A stretch of DNA of 64,000 bases from Streptomyces sp. NP160 (GCF_006335115.1 NZ_VDMJ01000020.1:62001-126000); one strand, 5' to 3'; counted from the first letter of the stretch, positions 34,768 through 43,624 are shown. Notes: generated from the sequence alone by a model not told the origin. Numbers and translations: made by a program.

Positions 34768-35930
34768 CCACCCCGCAGCAGGACCCCCTCCCCGATCCGC
34801 AGCCGGACCCGCGGAGGGTGCTCGCCGTCCGCCTCGACAGCGACGGCGACGTCCTCATGACCGGCCCCGCCGTCGCCGCGCTGCGCCGCGGACCGGGCGG
34901 CACCGAGGTCGAGCGCCTCGACCTGCTCGCCTCCCCCGGTGGTGCCGGCGCCGCGCGGCTGCTGCCCGGCGTCGACGAGGTGCTCGTGGCCGACGTCCCG
35001 TGGTCCGGCTACCGGCCGCCGGCACCCGACGCCGACGCGCTCACCGCGCTGGTCGAGCTGCTGCGCGAGCGCGAGTACGACGAGGTGGTCGTCTTCACCT
35101 CCTACCACCAGAGCCCCCTGCCGATGGCGCTCATCGCACGCCTGGCGGGCGTGCCCCGCGTCATCGCCGCCAGCGACGACTACCCGGGCTCCCTGCTGGA
35201 CCTGCGCCACAAGCGCCCCGGGAACCCCGACGGCACCGGCGGCGAGCACGAGGTCGTGGCCAGCCTCGGGCTCGTGGCCGCGAGCGGCCGCCGGATCCCC
35301 GACGCCCCCCGGACGGCGCTGCGCCGCCCGCTGCCCGACGTGCCCGCGTGGCTGCTCGAGCGGGCCGGGTCGGCCGCGGGTGGTCGGGGGGCGCTCGTCG
35401 TGGTCCACCCCGGCGCCTCCGTGCCGGCCCGCGCCGCGCACCCGGACGTCGTCGCCCGCGCCGTCCGCGCTCTCGTCGAGGCGGGGCACCACGTGGTGGT
35501 CACCGGCGGTCCGGGCGAGGTGGAGCTCACAGGCCGCGTCGCCGCAGCCGCTCCCGGCGCCGTCGACGCCGGCGGGCGCACGTCGCTCGGCGAGCTCGCC
35601 GCGCTGCTGGACGCGGCGGACGTCGTCGTCGTCGGCAACACCGGCCCGGCCCACCTCGCGGCCGCCGTCGGCACGCCCGTGGCCAGCCTCTTCTCCGCGG
35701 TGATGCCCGTGGAGCGCTGGGCGCCGTTCGGCGTGCCCGTGGTGGTGCTGGGAGACCTCACCGCGCCGTGCCGCCTCACGCGCGTGCAGGTGTGCCCGGT
35801 GGCGGGCCACCCGTGCCTGGACGTCTCCCCCGGGGCCGTCGTGGCCGCCGTCGCCGACCTCGCCGCCGGTCGCGTGCCCGTGCCCCCGCCCGCGCGGCCG
35901 GTGCCCGTCGAGACCGGCCAGGCCCTGTGA
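34764..35930 (+). CDS. GT9 heptosyltransferase-family glycosyltransferase
   Basis: 388 residues, GT-B fold. RRVLAVRLDSDGDVLMTGPAVAALR is the N-terminal acceptor domain, and the C-terminal half has VVHPGAS, HVVVTGGPGE and GNTGPAHLAAAVGTPVASLF, all typical of LPS heptosyltransferases (WaaC/WaaF/WaaQ), followed by a Cys-containing VCPVAGHPCL like that of WaaF. It would use an ADP-heptose donor, which this operon can make. Acceptor unknown, since the host should lack LPS. GTGA overlaps at both ends show translational coupling. Confidence 0.88.
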   Translation: MTTPQQDPLPDPQPDPRRVLAVRLDSDGDVLMTGPAVAALRRGPGGTEVERLDLLASPGGAGAARLLPGVDEVLVADVPWSGYRPPAPDADALTALVELLREREYDEVVVFTSYHQSPLPMALIARLAGVPRVIAASDDYPGSLLDLRHKRPGNPDGTGGEHEVVASLGLVAASGRRIPDAPRTALRRPLPDVPAWLLERAGSAAGGRGALVVVHPGASVPARAAHPDVVARAVRALVEAGHHVVVTGGPGEVELTGRVAAAAPGAVDAGGRTSLGELAALLDAADVVVVGNTGPAHLAAAVGTPVASLFSAVMPVERWAPFGVPVVVLGDLTAPCRLTRVQVCPVAGHPCLDVSPGAVVAAVADLAAGRVPVPPPARPVPVETGQAL

Positions 35931-36937
35931 GCGACGGGTCCCGCCGCCTGAGGGTGCTCCTCTGGCACGTCCACGGCTCGTGGACCACGGCCTTCGTGCA
36001 GGGCCGGCACGACTACCTCGTGCCCGTGCTGCCCGACCGGGGCCCCGACGGGCGCGGACGCGCCCGCACCTGGGACTGGCCGGCGTCCGTGCGCGAGGTC
36101 ACGCCCGAGCAGCTCGCGGCAGGCGGCGAGGCGCGGCCGGGCGTCGTCGTCCTCCAGCGGCCCCACGAGGCCGCGCTGCTGCGGGAGTGGACCGGGCTGC
36201 GCGCCGGGGTCGACGTGCCCGCGGTGTACGTCGAGCACGACTCCCCCCGAGAGCACGCCGCCCGCTCCCGCCACCCACTGCTCGACCTGGACGGGCAGCT
36301 GGGCGCCCGGCTGCCCGTGGTGCACGTGACGCACTTCAACGCGCTCATGTGGGACTGCGGCGACCTGCCCACCCGCGTGGTGGAGCACGGCGTCGTCGAC
36401 CCGGGGCACCTGGCCACCGGGGAGCGCGCGTCGCTGGCCGTGGTGGTCAACGAGCCGGTGCGCCGCTGGCGCGTGGCCGGCACCGACCTCGTGGTCGACC
36501 TCGCCCGGCGGGTGCCGCTGGACGTCTACGGCATGGGGATGGACGCGCTGCAGCGATGCGCGCCCCACCTCGCCGGCCACCTCCACGAGGACCTGCCGCA
36601 GGCGCGGATGCACGCCGAGGTGGCCCGCCACCGCGCCTACCTCCACCCCTACCGGTGGACCAGCCTGGGCCTGGCGCTCGTGGAGGCCATGACCATGGGC
36701 CTGCCGGTGCTGGCCCTGGCCACCACGGCGGCGCCCGAGTCGGTGCCACCGGAGGCGGGGTTCCTGTCCACGGACCCCGCCGCGCTGGAGCGGACGGCGC
36801 AGCGCTGGCTGGACGACCCGGCCGAGGCGCGAGAGCGTGGCCTCGCCGCCCGCGAGCACGCCCTGCGCCGCTTCGGGCTGGCGCGCTTCCTCGCCGACTG
36901 GGACGACGTCCTGGGAGGCGCCGGGGTCCAGCAGTAG
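35927..36937 (+). CDS. Glycosyltransferase, GT4-like
   Basis: 336 residues. It begins RRLRVLLWHVHGSWTTAFVQGRHDYLVPV and contains VYVEHDSPREH and VTHFNALMWDCG. The donor-binding half carries YGMGMDALQ, HLHEDLPQARMH, YLHPYRWTSLGLALVEAMTMGLPVLA (E-x7-E of GT4-type enzymes, given as separate parts: S-L-G-L-A-L-V-E-A-M). This sub-type is often annotated only as glycosyltransferase family 1/4. It overlaps the preceding GT9 gene by GTGA. Donor and acceptor unknown. Confidence 0.8.
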   Translation: MSDGSRRLRVLLWHVHGSWTTAFVQGRHDYLVPVLPDRGPDGRGRARTWDWPASVREVTPEQLAAGGEARPGVVVLQRPHEAALLREWTGLRAGVDVPAVYVEHDSPREHAARSRHPLLDLDGQLGARLPVVHVTHFNALMWDCGDLPTRVVEHGVVDPGHLATGERASLAVVVNEPVRRWRVAGTDLVVDLARRVPLDVYGMGMDALQRCAPHLAGHLHEDLPQARMHAEVARHRAYLHPYRWTSLGLALVEAMTMGLPVLALATTAAPESVPPEAGFLSTDPAALERTAQRWLDDPAEARERGLAAREHALRRFGLARFLADWDDVLGGAGVQQ

Positions 36938-36990
36938 GCCCCCGGGGTCGAGCCCACGGCCCCTCCTGGCTCCACCAGGGGAGACATCGG

Positions 36991-38286
36991 ATGAGGATCG
37001 CGATGGTCTCCGAGCACGCCAGCCCGCTGGCCGTCCTCGGAGGTGTCGACGCCGGCGGGCAGAACGTGCACGTCGCAGCGCTGGCGCAGGCGCTGGCCGC
37101 CCGCGGGCACCAGGTGGAGGTGTACACGCGGCGCGACGACGCGGTGCTCCCCCGGCGCGTGCGCATGGCGCCCGGTGTGGACGTGGTCCACGTCGACGCC
37201 GGCCCCGCCCGGCCGGTGCCCAAGGACGAGCTGCTGCCGTGGATGCCGGCGTTCGCGGCCTGGCTGCAGCGCGCCTGGGCGCCCCGCGAGACCCGCCCCG
37301 AGGTGGTGCACGCCCACTTCTGGATGTCCGGCCTGGCGGCGCTCGAGGCCGGGCGCGCGCTGGGCGTGCCCGTGGTGCAGACCTTCCACGCGCTCGGGTC
37401 CGTCAAGCGCCGCCACCAGGGCGACCACGACACCTCCCCCGCCCGGCGAATCGCCCTGGAGGCCGGCCTGGTCCGCGACGTCGACCTCGTGGTGGCCACC
37501 TGCCGCGACGAGGTGGCGGAGCTCGACGCGCTCGCGACGCCGCGCCGCCGCCCGGCGGTGGTGCCGTGCGGGGTGGACGTGGAGCACTTCGAGCCGGAGG
37601 GCCCCGCCGAGCCGCGCGCCGCGGGCAGCCCCAGGTTCCGCCTGGTGAGCGTGGGCCGGCTCGTGGAGCGCAAGGGCGTCGAGACGGCCGTGCGCGCCCT
37701 GGCGGTGCTCCCCGACGTCGAGCTGGTGGTGGCCGGCGGGCCCCCGCCGCACGAGCTGCACCTCGACCCGGAGGCCGTCCGGCTGCGCAGCGTCGCGCGC
37801 TCCCTCGGCGTGGCCGACCGCCTGCTGCTCGTGGGGCAGGTGGAGCAGCCCGACGTCCCGCGGCTGCTGCGCTCGGCGGACGTGTCGGTGAACGTGCCCT
37901 GGTACGAGCCGTTCGGCATCGCCCCGCTGGAGGCGATGGCGTGCGGCCTGCCCGTGGTCGGCACCGCCGTGGGCGGCCTCCTCGACACCGTCGTGGAGGG
38001 CTCCACCGGGGCCCTCGTCGAGCCCCGGGACGCCGCGGCGCTGGCCGCGGCGGTGCGCGGGCTCCTCGACGACCCCGCCCGTCGCCGCCGCTGGGGACGG
38101 GCGGGGCGCCGCCGCGCGCTGGCCCACTACGGCTGGGACCGCGTGGCGGCATCGACGGAGGACGCCTACGGTCGGGCCGTGAGGGGTGCCTCCCGCAGGG
38201 CGGTGGCTCCCGCGACGACGGTGGAGACGCGCCCTGACCAGCGCGCGGCCCTCCTCGCGCACTTCGACGAGCAGGAGGCTGTGTGA
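36991..38286 (+). CDS. Glycosyltransferase family 4
   Basis: 431 residues with a clear GT4 layout: MRIAMVSEHASPLA, GGVDAGGQNVHVAALAQALA (the GGx3GGxxxH-like start seen in sucrose-synthase/MshA-related enzymes), VVHAHFWMSGLAAL, RLVSVGRLVERKGVETAVRAL and the E-x7-E motif in YEPFGIAPLEAMACG. ATG 36991 has AGGGGAG 7 nt upstream. The closest general relatives are MshA and mannosyltransferases, but context (heptose genes on both sides) suggests transfer in the same glycan. Its stop overlaps the next start. Confidence 0.9.
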   Translation: MRIAMVSEHASPLAVLGGVDAGGQNVHVAALAQALAARGHQVEVYTRRDDAVLPRRVRMAPGVDVVHVDAGPARPVPKDELLPWMPAFAAWLQRAWAPRETRPEVVHAHFWMSGLAALEAGRALGVPVVQTFHALGSVKRRHQGDHDTSPARRIALEAGLVRDVDLVVATCRDEVAELDALATPRRRPAVVPCGVDVEHFEPEGPAEPRAAGSPRFRLVSVGRLVERKGVETAVRALAVLPDVELVVAGGPPPHELHLDPEAVRLRSVARSLGVADRLLLVGQVEQPDVPRLLRSADVSVNVPWYEPFGIAPLEAMACGLPVVGTAVGGLLDTVVEGSTGALVEPRDAAALAAAVRGLLDDPARRRRWGRAGRRRALAHYGWDRVAASTEDAYGRAVRGASRRAVAPATTVETRPDQRAALLAHFDEQEAV

Positions 38287-40463
38287 GCACGACGGGCGCT
38301 CCCCGCGACCCCAGCGGCCGGTCCCACCCGGGCAGCACCCCCGCGGCCGACTGGCTGGCGCAGCACCGCGGCGAGGTCGACGCGACGGTGGCCGGCCTGC
38401 AGGACGCCGCCGAGCTGCTCGACGCCTGGGGCCGCCACCTCGCCGAGGTGCTCGGGGGCGGCGGGCGGCTGCTCGCGGCCGGCAACGGCGGCAGCGCCGC
38501 CGAGGCGCAGCACCTCACGGCCGAGCTGGTGGGCCGGTTCGTGGCCGAGCGGCGGCCCCTGTCGGCCATCGCGCTGCACGCCGAGACCTCCTCCACCACC
38601 GCCATCGGCAACGACTACGGCGCCGCCGAGGTCTTCGCCCGCCAGGTGCAGGCCCACGGCCGCCCCGGTGACGTGCTGCTGCTGCTGTCGACGTCCGGGC
38701 GCAGCGAGAACGTCGTCCGCGCGGCGCAGGCGGGCCGCCGCGCCGGCCTGCGGGTGTGGGCGCTGACCGGTCCCGCCCACAGCCCGCTGGCGGAGGCCAG
38801 CGACGAGGTGCTGCGCGTCGGCGAGCCGGGCTCGTCCACCTCCGCGGTGCAGGAGGGCCACCTCGTGGTGGTCCACGCGCTGTGCGCCGCCGTCGACGCC
38901 CACCTCCTGGGGACGACGACGAGCGCGGCGGCGCCCGCCCCCGCTGCCGCGGCGGCCGTCTCGTCCGCGCCCCTCGACGTCCGTCCGTCCGCGGCGCGCG
39001 CGCCGCGCGCGGCGGGGGTGCGCCGCCCGCGCGTCGTCGTCGTGGGTGACGCGGTGCTCGACAGGGACCTGCTGGGGCGCAGCGACCGGGTGGCGCCCGA
39101 CGCGCCCGTGCCCGTCGTCGACCTCACCGGCCTGGACGAGAGCCCCGGCGGCGCCGGGCTCACCGCCCTGCTCGTGGCGGGGCGCGCGCAGACGTCGCTC
39201 GTCGCCCCGGTCGCCGACGACGACGCGGGCCGCCGCCTGCGCGAGGGTCTCGAGGGTGCGGCGGAGCCCGTCGAGGTCGTGGCGCTGGGCCACGCCGGCG
39301 GCACCCGCACCAAGACCCGCGTCCGCGTGGCCGGGCAGTCGCTCGTGCGCCTGGACGAGGGCGGCCCGGCCACCCCGGTCGACGTCGAGGCGTCCGTGCT
39401 CGCCGAGGCCCTGGCCGACGCCGACGTCGTGCTCGTCAGCGACTACGGCGCGGGCACCACACGCGACCCGGTGGTCCGCGAGGCGCTGGCCGCGGCTGCG
39501 CGCCGCGTGCCGGTGGTGTGGGACCCGCACCCCCGCGGCGGCGCCCCGGTGCCGGGCTGCGCGCTGGTGACGCCCAACCTCTCCGAGGCCCGTGCCGCCG
39601 CGTCCCAGGCGGTCGCCGGCGCCTCCCCCGACGTCCTCGCCGAGCACCTCGCCTCCACCTGGGGCGTGCGCGGCGTCTGCGTGACCACCGGTGCCCAGGG
39701 CGCCTGGCTCGCCTCTCCCGGCACCGACGCGGTCTTCGCGCCGGCGGCCGTGGTGGCCGGCGGAGACCCGTGCGGTGCCGGCGACAGCTTCGCGGCGTCC
39801 GCCGCCGTGTCGCTCGCCACCGGCCGGGTGCTCTCGGAGGCCGTGGTCGCCGCCGTGGCCGACGCCTCGGCGTGGGTCGCCGGGGGCGGCGCCTCCGGGT
39901 GGCGCGCCGCCCAGCGCGAGGCGGCCTCGCTGGGCGCCGCTGCCGCCAGCACGGCCGAGCGGAGCGCCCCGAGCAGCGCCGCCGACGTCGTCGCCCGCGT
40001 GCGCGCCACCGGCGGCACCGTGGTGGCCACGGGCGGCTGCTTCGACGTGCTGCACGCCGGCCACGTCGCCACCCTCGAGGCCGCGCGCCGGCTGGGCGAC
40101 GCGCTCGTCGTGCTGCTCAACGCCGACTCCTCGGTGCGCCGGCTCAAGGGCCCCACCCGGCCCGTCAACGACGAAGTGGACCGCGCCCGGGTGCTCGCCG
40201 CGCTCGACTGCGTGGACGCCGTCGTCGTCTTCTCCGAGGACGACCCCCGCACCGCCCTGGCCGACCTGCGTCCCGACGTGTGGGCCAAGGGCGGCGACTA
40301 CGGCGGGGCCGAGCTGCCCGAGGCGCCGCTGGTGCGCGGCTGGGGCGGCCGGGTCGTGCTGCTGCCCTACCTCGACGGGCGCTCCACCACCTCCATCCTC
40401 GCCCGCGGCGCCGTGCCCTCGGTGACGCCGGCCACCTCGAAGCACCAGGAGACGACCTCTTGA
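38283..40463 (+). CDS. Trifunctional GmhA-HldE: sedoheptulose-7-P isomerase, heptose-7-P kinase, heptose-1-P adenylyltransferase
   Basis: 726 residues in three modules. Residues 20-210 are GmhA (SIS fold: GNGGSAAEAQH77, E81, IGNDYG, STSGRSENV, Q190 and H198 as metal/catalytic sites). After an Ala-rich linker (211-248), residues 249-530 are the HldE kinase (VVVVGDAVLDRDL, RVAPDAPVPVV, SPGGAG, catalytic D501 in GAGD). Residues 575-715 are the HldE nucleotidylyltransferase (GGCFDVLHAGH with HxGH 591-594, RLKGPTRPVN, VWAKGGDY). With the GmhB domain at 33115-34767 this covers sedoheptulose-7-P to ADP-D-glycero-D-manno-heptose. Nucleotide choice (ADP) is inferred from HldE similarity. Confidence 0.93.
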   Translation: MSTTGAPRDPSGRSHPGSTPAADWLAQHRGEVDATVAGLQDAAELLDAWGRHLAEVLGGGGRLLAAGNGGSAAEAQHLTAELVGRFVAERRPLSAIALHAETSSTTAIGNDYGAAEVFARQVQAHGRPGDVLLLLSTSGRSENVVRAAQAGRRAGLRVWALTGPAHSPLAEASDEVLRVGEPGSSTSAVQEGHLVVVHALCAAVDAHLLGTTTSAAAPAPAAAAAVSSAPLDVRPSAARAPRAAGVRRPRVVVVGDAVLDRDLLGRSDRVAPDAPVPVVDLTGLDESPGGAGLTALLVAGRAQTSLVAPVADDDAGRRLREGLEGAAEPVEVVALGHAGGTRTKTRVRVAGQSLVRLDEGGPATPVDVEASVLAEALADADVVLVSDYGAGTTRDPVVREALAAAARRVPVVWDPHPRGGAPVPGCALVTPNLSEARAAASQAVAGASPDVLAEHLASTWGVRGVCVTTGAQGAWLASPGTDAVFAPAAVVAGGDPCGAGDSFAASAAVSLATGRVLSEAVVAAVADASAWVAGGGASGWRAAQREAASLGAAAASTAERSAPSSAADVVARVRATGGTVVATGGCFDVLHAGHVATLEAARRLGDALVVLLNADSSVRRLKGPTRPVNDEVDRARVLAALDCVDAVVVFSEDDPRTALADLRPDVWAKGGDYGGAELPEAPLVRGWGGRVVLLPYLDGRSTTSILARGAVPSVTPATSKHQETTS

Positions 40464-41215
40464 CCAGCACCACCCCGTCCACCGCCCCGTCCACCCCGCT
40501 GCTGGACGGGATGGAGCTCGAGCGCCCGCTCGGCACCGTCTACGTGACCGGCGGCTCCAGCGGCCTCGGCGCCGCCGTGGTCGAGGTGGTGACGGCCCTC
40601 GGCGGCACCGCCGCCGTCATCGACAGGGCCGCGCCGCCGGAGGGATCGCCCGCAGCGGCGCACGCCCTCGCCGACGTCTCCGACGCCGCCGCCGTCGAGC
40701 GCGCCGTGGCGTCCCTCGTGGAGCAGGTGGGCCCGCCCACCGCGCTGTTCACCGCCGCCGGCACCGACGCGGTGGGCCGGCTCGAGGACGTCCCCGCCGA
40801 CCGGTGGGAGAAGGTCATCGGGGTGAACCTCATCGGCACGGCCGCAGCCGTGCGGGCGTGCCTGCCGCACCTCGTGGCCGCGCGCGGCACCGTGGTGACG
40901 GTGGCCAGCTCCCTCGGGCTGCGCGCCGCCAGCGACGCCACCGCCTACTGCGCCAGCAAGTTCGGCATCGTCGGGTTCACGCGCTCGCTGCAGCTGGAGC
41001 TGGCCGGGCAGGTGGGCGTGACGATGCTCGTGCCCGCCGGGATGCGCACCGCCTTCTTCGACGGGCGCACCGAGCAGTACCGGCCCGGCCCGGACGCCGC
41101 GCTCATGGACCCGCGCCAGGTGGCGCTGTCGGTGGTGCACGCGCTGCGGCAGCCGGTCGGCACCGAGGTGCGCGAGATCGTGGTCACCGTCTCCACGGAG
41201 CCGTCCTGGCCCTGA
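40460..41215 (+). CDS. Short-chain dehydrogenase/reductase in heptose operon
   Basis: 251 residues from TTG 40460 (AGGAG 8 nt upstream; TTGA overlap with the preceding stop). Classical SDR: VYVTGGSSGLGAAV (TGxxxGxG), AAGTDAVG, catalytic Ser in VASSLG and Y-x3-K in AYCASKFG. It is too short and of the wrong type for HldD, the extended-SDR ADP-heptose 6-epimerase, so it may instead oxidise or reduce the heptose or a later product. Substrate unknown. Confidence 0.85.
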   Translation: MTSTTPSTAPSTPLLDGMELERPLGTVYVTGGSSGLGAAVVEVVTALGGTAAVIDRAAPPEGSPAAAHALADVSDAAAVERAVASLVEQVGPPTALFTAAGTDAVGRLEDVPADRWEKVIGVNLIGTAAAVRACLPHLVAARGTVVTVASSLGLRAASDATAYCASKFGIVGFTRSLQLELAGQVGVTMLVPAGMRTAFFDGRTEQYRPGPDAALMDPRQVALSVVHALRQPVGTEVREIVVTVSTEPSWP

Positions 41216-41225
41216 GGCCCCGCTC

Positions 41226-42173
41226 GTGACGACGGTGCTCGCGCTGCGGGCGCTGGGGCTCGGCGACGCCCTCACCGGCGTCCCCGCCCTGCGGGGCCTG
41301 CGGCGGGCCCGCCCGGACGCGAGGCTGGTGCTCGCCGGGCCGCCCGAGACGGGCGCGCTGCTCGTGGCCGAGGGCGTGGTCGACGCGGTGCTGCCCGTGC
41401 GCGGGCTGGCGCCGCTGGAGCCCGACGCGCTGCTGCGTGCCGCCGCCGACCACCCCGACGTGCTGGGCGGCGGCGGCCGGTCGACGGTCGACCTGGCGGT
41501 CAACCTGCACGGCCGCGGGCCGCAGAGCACGCAGGCGCTGGCCGCGCTGCGTCCCGCCCGGCTCGTGGCGTACGACGCCCCAAGCCAGGCCGCCTGGGAC
41601 GGCGAGGCGCACGAGGTGGAGCGCTGGTGCGCCCTCGTGCGCGGTCTCGGCGGGGCGTGCGGCCCGGAGGACCTCGTGCTGCGCGACGTGCCCCTCGAGG
41701 CGCGCGCGGGCCCGGTGGTGGTGCACCCCGGCGCCGCCTCGCCGTCGCGGCGCTGGCCGGCGCAGCGCTGGGCGCAGGTCGTGGCCGCGCTGCGGGACGC
41801 CGGCCGCGTCGTCGTCGTGACCGGGGGGCCGGACGAGGCGCCGGTGTGCGCGCAGGTGGCGGCCGCCGGTGCCGACGACCTGTGCGGGCGGCTGTCGCTG
41901 GCCCAGCTGCTGGACCTGGTGGCCTCCAGCCCGCTGCTGCTGTCCGGCGACACCGGCGCCGCGCACGTGGCCACGGCCACCCGCACGCCGTCGGTGCTGC
42001 TCTTCGGGCCCACGTCGCCGGCGCGGTGGGGTCCGGCGGTGGACGCCGACCGCCACCGGGTGCTCTGGCGTCCCCGCGCGGGGGACGCGCAGGGTGACCC
42101 GCACGGGTCGTCCCCCGACCCCGTCCTCCTCCGGACCACGGTGCACGACGTGCTCACGGGTACGGTGGACTGA
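41226..42173 (+). CDS. Second GT9 heptosyltransferase-family glycosyltransferase
   Basis: 315 residues. VLALRALGLGDALTGVPALRGLRRARP is the acceptor-side start (given in parts: L-G-L-G-D-A-L-T-G-V-P-A-L), VNLHGRGPQS follows, and the donor half has VVHPGAASPSRRWP, VVVVTGGPDE, LSGDTGAAHVATATRTPSVLLFG (key D-T-G-A-A-H). It is a closer match to the standard heptosyltransferase pattern than the gene at 34764. Two GT9 enzymes suggest at least two heptoses or two linkages. It overlaps the OhrR-like gene by one base. Confidence 0.88.
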   Translation: MTTVLALRALGLGDALTGVPALRGLRRARPDARLVLAGPPETGALLVAEGVVDAVLPVRGLAPLEPDALLRAAADHPDVLGGGGRSTVDLAVNLHGRGPQSTQALAALRPARLVAYDAPSQAAWDGEAHEVERWCALVRGLGGACGPEDLVLRDVPLEARAGPVVVHPGAASPSRRWPAQRWAQVVAALRDAGRVVVVTGGPDEAPVCAQVAAAGADDLCGRLSLAQLLDLVASSPLLLSGDTGAAHVATATRTPSVLLFGPTSPARWGPAVDADRHRVLWRPRAGDAQGDPHGSSPDPVLLRTTVHDVLTGTVD

Positions 42174-42652
42174 TGCAACCCACCGAGCAGGCGTCTCAGG
42201 AGGCCGCGGCGCCGGGCGGGGACTTCGAGGTCCGCGAGATGCTGTGCCTCGCCCTGCACCGCGCCTCGCGGGCCATCACGTCGCAGTACCGGCCGCTGCT
42301 CGCGCCCCACGGGCTGACCTACCCGCAGTACCTCGTCATCACGCTGCTGCGCATCAGCGGCACCACCACGGTGGGCGGGGTCGGCGAGGAGCTGGGCCTG
42401 GAGTCGAGCACGCTGTCCCCGCTGCTGACGCGCCTGGCCGAGCGCGGGCTGGTCACCCGGACCCGCTCCACCGACGACGAGCGGCGCGTGGAGGTCTCGC
42501 TGACGCCCCAGGGCAGGGCGCTCGGCGAGGAGCTCGCCGACGTGCCCTGGGCCGTGTGCCGCGCCACGGGGCTGAGCGTCCCGGAGATGAAGGGCGTGGT
42601 GGCGCAGCTGACCGAGATGGTCGACCGGCTGGAGAGGCCTCCGGCCGCCTGA
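42173..42652 (+). CDS. MarR/OhrR-family regulator
   Basis: 159 residues with the winged-helix core (YPQYLVITLLR, VGGVGEELGLESSTLSPLLTRLAERGLVTR, RRVEVSLTPQG). MLCLALHRASRAI carries the N-terminal reactive Cys at the position used by OhrR to sense organic peroxides. No ohr gene is adjacent; the downstream hydrolase may be a target. A short inverted repeat GGTCG-N9-CGACC (42663-42681) lies just after the gene and before the hydrolase, a weak operator candidate. It overlaps the GT9 gene (TGATG), so it is cotranscribed with the glycan operon. Confidence 0.87.
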   Translation: MQPTEQASQEAAAPGGDFEVREMLCLALHRASRAITSQYRPLLAPHGLTYPQYLVITLLRISGTTTVGGVGEELGLESSTLSPLLTRLAERGLVTRTRSTDDERRVEVSLTPQGRALGEELADVPWAVCRATGLSVPEMKGVVAQLTEMVDRLERPPAA

Positions 42653-42740
42653 CGGACCTTCAGGTCGCGCACGACACGACCCTGCGGGACGGTGGAGGAG
42701 CAGCCAGCACGGCTGCGGACCCCCACCGAAGGGAAGATCG

Positions 42741-43607
42741 ATGCCCCGCCTCGTCGTCGGACAGAGCACCACGGGTTCCACGCCCGAGGTCGACCTGTAC
42801 TACGAAGACCACGGCACGGGTGCCCCCGTGGTGCTCATCCACGGGTGGCCGCTGTCCGGCCGCTCCTGGGAGGCCCAGGTCCCCGCGCTCGTGGAGGCCG
42901 GCCACCGCGTCATCACCTACGACCGCCGCGGCTTCGGCGACAGCTCCCAGCCGTGGGACGGCTACGACTACGACACCTTCGCCGCCGACCTCGACGCGCT
43001 GCTCACGCACCTCGACGTCACCGGCGCCACCCTCGTCGGCTTCTCCATGGGCGGCGGTGAGGTGGTGCGGTACGTCTCCCGCTACGGCACCTCGCGGGTC
43101 GCCAAGGCCGTGCTGGCCGCCGCCGTGCCGCCCTACCTGTACAAGTCGGCCGACAACCCCGACGGCGGGCTGGACGACGACACCATCGCCCAGTTCCAGC
43201 AGGGCGTGAAGACCGACCGGATCGACTTCCTGGAGGAGTTCACCACCAACTTCTTCAGCGCCGGCAAGGGCCTGACCGGCCCCAAGGTCAAGGTCAGCGA
43301 GCCGCAGCGGCAGTACGCCCGCCACATCGCGGAGTTCGCCTCGCCCAAGGGCACCCTGGACTGCATCACCGCGTTCGGGCGCACCGACTTCCGCGGTGAC
43401 GTGGAGGCGGTGGCCGCCGCTGGCATCCCGGTGCTCGTCATCCACGGCGACAGCGACGCGATCGTCCCGTTCGAGGTGTCCGGCAAGCGCAGCCACGAGG
43501 CCATCCCCGGCTCGCAGCTGCACGTCGTGGAGGACGGCCCGCACGGCATCAACGCCTCGCACGCCGAGGAGTTCAACCGGGTGCTGCTCGGCTTCCTCGC
43601 CAGCTGA
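42741..43607 (+). CDS. Alpha/beta hydrolase, cofactor-free haloperoxidase type
   Basis: 288 residues. Alpha/beta-hydrolase fold with VVLIHGWPLSGRSWE (oxyanion HG), DRRGFGDSSQPW, nucleophile elbow LVGFSMGGGEVVRY, acid Asp in VIHGDSDAIVPFE and His in DGPHGINASH. This is the pattern of non-heme chloroperoxidases (perhydrolases), which may act as esterases in vivo. GAAGGGA lies before ATG 42741. It follows the OhrR-like regulator by 88 nt, compatible with a peroxide link, which is inference. Confidence 0.88.
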   Translation: MPRLVVGQSTTGSTPEVDLYYEDHGTGAPVVLIHGWPLSGRSWEAQVPALVEAGHRVITYDRRGFGDSSQPWDGYDYDTFAADLDALLTHLDVTGATLVGFSMGGGEVVRYVSRYGTSRVAKAVLAAAVPPYLYKSADNPDGGLDDDTIAQFQQGVKTDRIDFLEEFTTNFFSAGKGLTGPKVKVSEPQRQYARHIAEFASPKGTLDCITAFGRTDFRGDVEAVAAAGIPVLVIHGDSDAIVPFEVSGKRSHEAIPGSQLHVVEDGPHGINASHAEEFNRVLLGFLAS

Positions 43608-43624
43608 CCCAGCCCCACCCCTCT

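Noticed and set aside
42663-42681. GGTCG-N9-CGACC as an OhrR operator
   Set aside because: Arms of only 5 bp in G+C-rich DNA are expected by chance; mentioned but not listed as a feature.
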